NCBI GenBank assembly: GCA_964036295.1
Contig: OZ038463.1
Span: forward strand, 9,415,274-9,479,273
Direction: 5' to 3'
Length of the DNA: 64,000 bases
From: Plumapathes pennacea
Taxonomy: Eukaryota > Cnidaria > Anthozoa > Antipatharia > Myriopathidae
The number at the start of each line of letters is the position of its first letter. Position 1 is the stretch's first letter. Positions 63,101 through 64,000 of this stretch are shown here, one piece after another. The notes below the pieces were generated by a model. That model was given only the letters and a program-made list of their open reading frames with translations. It was not told where the DNA came from and made no database searches. The position numbers and the translations under genes are program-made.

Positions 63101-63168
63101 TTGAACTTACCAAGTGAAACGGAGAAAACGAAAATGAGGCTCACAGTTGCTGCCCAAATGCGATACAT
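57101..63168 (-). CDS. Single-lobe transferrin-family protein with GPI-like tail (five exons, 401 aa)
   Basis: Exons: 63168-63111, 61533-61321, 59099-58824, 58384-58118 and 57492-57101. All splice sites are GT/AG with matching phases. Residues 1-19 (MYRIWAATVSLIFVFSVSL) form a signal peptide, so the protein is secretory. A single transferrin lobe follows: MRWCYIPEEE start, GVKYYGVAVVKQ at 109-120, the anion-site signature SCHTGAARTAGWDIPIG at 134-150, and a GDVAFFKSGT segment near 234. Thr137 and Arg141 of the anion site are kept, as are Tyr112/113. The other canonical iron ligands are changed: Asp is Gly83, the second Tyr is His222, and His is Gln287. The tail has a Thr/Ser-rich spacer, then AVPFISLLFILILTTIH, typical of a GPI signal, as in melanotransferrin. 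Common transferrins have two lobes. Role: cell-surface transferrin homologue, probably not a classical iron carrier (inference). Confidence 0.9.
57722..57775. repeat. Half-palindrome fragment of the GGATCCACGAGGCGC MITE
   Basis: The string ctgtcaaaaagctgtggatc then cacgaggcact matches one arm of the palindrome at 11761-11790. The following 57790-57960 resembles the body of the same family in decayed form (aactgatctgttattgtaaa near the end). It lies in the last intron of the transferrin gene. Confidence 0.6.
59179..59393. mobile_element. MITE, AAGCCTGGTTTCCATATAAT inverted ends
   Basis: A 215-bp element with about 24-bp terminal inverted repeats (aagcctggtttccatataat plus cgtc). Inner copies of gacgattatatggaaac and ctgcgacagagacgat are present. 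It lies in intron 2 of the transferrin gene. Confidence 0.88.
59624..61111. mobile_element. 1.5-kb interspersed repeat, copy 2
   Basis: Matches 38283-39778 from actagaaatacgataatcgc to tcacttcgttcggggac, in the same orientation. It lies in intron 2 of the transferrin gene, beside the MITE at 59179. Confidence 0.8.
60245..60830 (-). pseudogene. STPR-like repeat protein, copy 2, frameshifted
   Basis: The N-terminal part (from about 60830) reads SREARLQMRREQ then the 23-residue units RMNADRKRHEQKR and TPQREQRLNANRKLQ. The frame breaks after EEKTPQ near 60590, where a few extra bases are inserted relative to copy 1. The remaining units (RMNADQKRHEQKRETQ, TPQREQCLKANRELQ) follow in another frame. 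The broken frame marks it as a decayed copy. Confidence 0.6.
61977..62227. mobile_element. MITE-like element, GGCCCCGTCCACACTAATC ends
   Basis: Left aggccccgtccacactaatc and right tagtgtggacgagaggcc are inverted. Internal motifs include ccacactatcgttttcgagt and aaaacgc. It lies in intron 1 of the transferrin gene. Confidence 0.75.
62790..63024. repeat. Opposed G-run and C-run in transferrin intron 1
   Basis: A run of about 23 G (62790-62813) and a C-rich run (62996-63022) lie about 190 bp apart and could pair with each other. No gene is seen here. Low-complexity Pro and Gly reading frames over them are artefacts. Confidence 0.9.
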
Positions 63169-64000
63169 CTTGATGGCTTCAGAGCGGTCAATTTCATCAA
63201 CAGTCTCTGGCGCGAAGAAAGACAAACAACTCTTATTAACAACAGGGTCAGTGGCATTGTAATCTGATTGGGGTCTTTTTAAATAATATCCTATAAGTGA
63301 TCAATGCCAATGTTCTCCTCGCCGTTCGCAAGTATTTGTGATAAGTATGGAAGGGAGAAATGATAGTTTAGAGTTTCTGTATCTCCCGGTTTCAAACCAA
63401 GCGTATCAATCCATGGTAGAGCGTTTCAGATGCAGTCTCAGGACGTTGCAGGGATCACATAGGTTGTCACAAAGGCAGTAACTTTCGATACGTTTAGACT
63501 GAAGTATGTACAATGATGTCCCACATCTAAAAATAGGTATGACAAACTTTCGAAAGTAATGATAACCATCATTTGCAGTCTAATTCGTTCTCTTTGGGAC
63601 CTGCCATTATTTATCAATTCGGCGCCGAGGAGGAGAGGGGGGGAAGGAGGGTGGTGGTAGAGTCTAAAGGTCCTAACAGGTCCAAAACATGACGACGAAC
63701 TCAATGCGACTTTTAACGCACTGTACGGGAGCTTGTTCGAAATTCAGGTGGTTAGCATGGAAACGGGCGCAATTAAATTACAGTTTGCATCAACGCTTCG
63801 GTTGGAGTGCTGTGACTCTGAGACATCTTGCGGGTTTTTTGTACTAAATAGCTTTTTCAAATAATCCAGGTAGAATTTCTTGACGCATTTTATGTTATGC
63901 GACTTTTTAATATAGGTGCATTCATTCTTATTAGTTGGGCCGTCAGTAGCCATGCGTCCTCGTCTATCTTGGTAAACTCGAGAGCAGGATGAAAAGTATT
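63169..64000. other. Upstream of transferrin gene, no gene called
   Basis: The open frame of exon 1 continues upstream of the chosen ATG to an acceptor-like cgccag near 63207, so a 5'UTR exon may lie further right. A 69-codon minus-strand frame at 63744-63953 has a start codon but no recognisable motif. Nothing else is supported. Confidence 0.4.

Noticed and set aside
63744..63953. First exon of another gene on the minus strand
   Set aside because: It has a start codon and 69 codons, but there is no homology I can recognise and no clear donor site. Not enough to call.

Overview
This window is metazoan nuclear DNA, very probably from a cnidarian and most likely a stony coral. I infer this from AT-rich, intron-rich genes with GT/AG splice sites, a tRNA-derived SINE, a RecQ-like helicase fragment inside a transposon, TPR repeats of the expanded cnidarian kind, and many palindromic MITE-like elements. 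No species assignment is possible from the sequence alone. There are no prokaryotic operons, rRNA genes or CRISPR arrays.

Left part (1-24.6 kb). A partial, frameshifted TPR-repeat gene (minus strand) touches the left edge. It is followed by a large tandem duplication: copy A at about 659-13960 and copy B at about 15217-24615. Each copy carries one complete six-exon dynamin-superfamily (Mx-like) GTPase gene on the minus strand (A 3570-11155, 707 aa; B 18188-23239, 706 aa). The two proteins are nearly identical except for about 64 residues just before the C-terminal GED exon. Both have Ala in place of the last P-loop Gly. Copy A is lengthened by a nested 2.2-kb transposon with a RecQ-like helicase fragment and by about 2 kb of palindromic elements. 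Both copies share a tRNA-derived SINE, so that insertion predates the duplication.

Middle part (24.6-55.4 kb). After a gene-poor stretch with a local direct repeat there is one very large plus-strand gene, 27953 to about 55363. I could trace 37 exons whose reading phases agree across every junction. It encodes about 1350 aa of helical, ARM/HEAT-like sequence that I do not recognise. Its introns hold a 2.05-kb inverted-repeat transposon, several MITEs, a 235-bp CTTTTT satellite and a 1.5-kb repeat that encodes 23-residue STPR-like repeats.

Right part (55.4-64 kb). A five-exon minus-strand transferrin-family gene (57101-63168, 401 aa) has a signal peptide, a single transferrin lobe and a hydrophobic GPI-anchor-like tail. 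Three of the four canonical iron ligands are replaced, while the anion-binding Thr and Arg remain. A second copy of the STPR-like repeat element lies in its second intron.

The genes have no obvious shared pathway. Mx-like GTPases and transferrins are both often linked to innate immunity in other animals, but nothing here shows that they act together.
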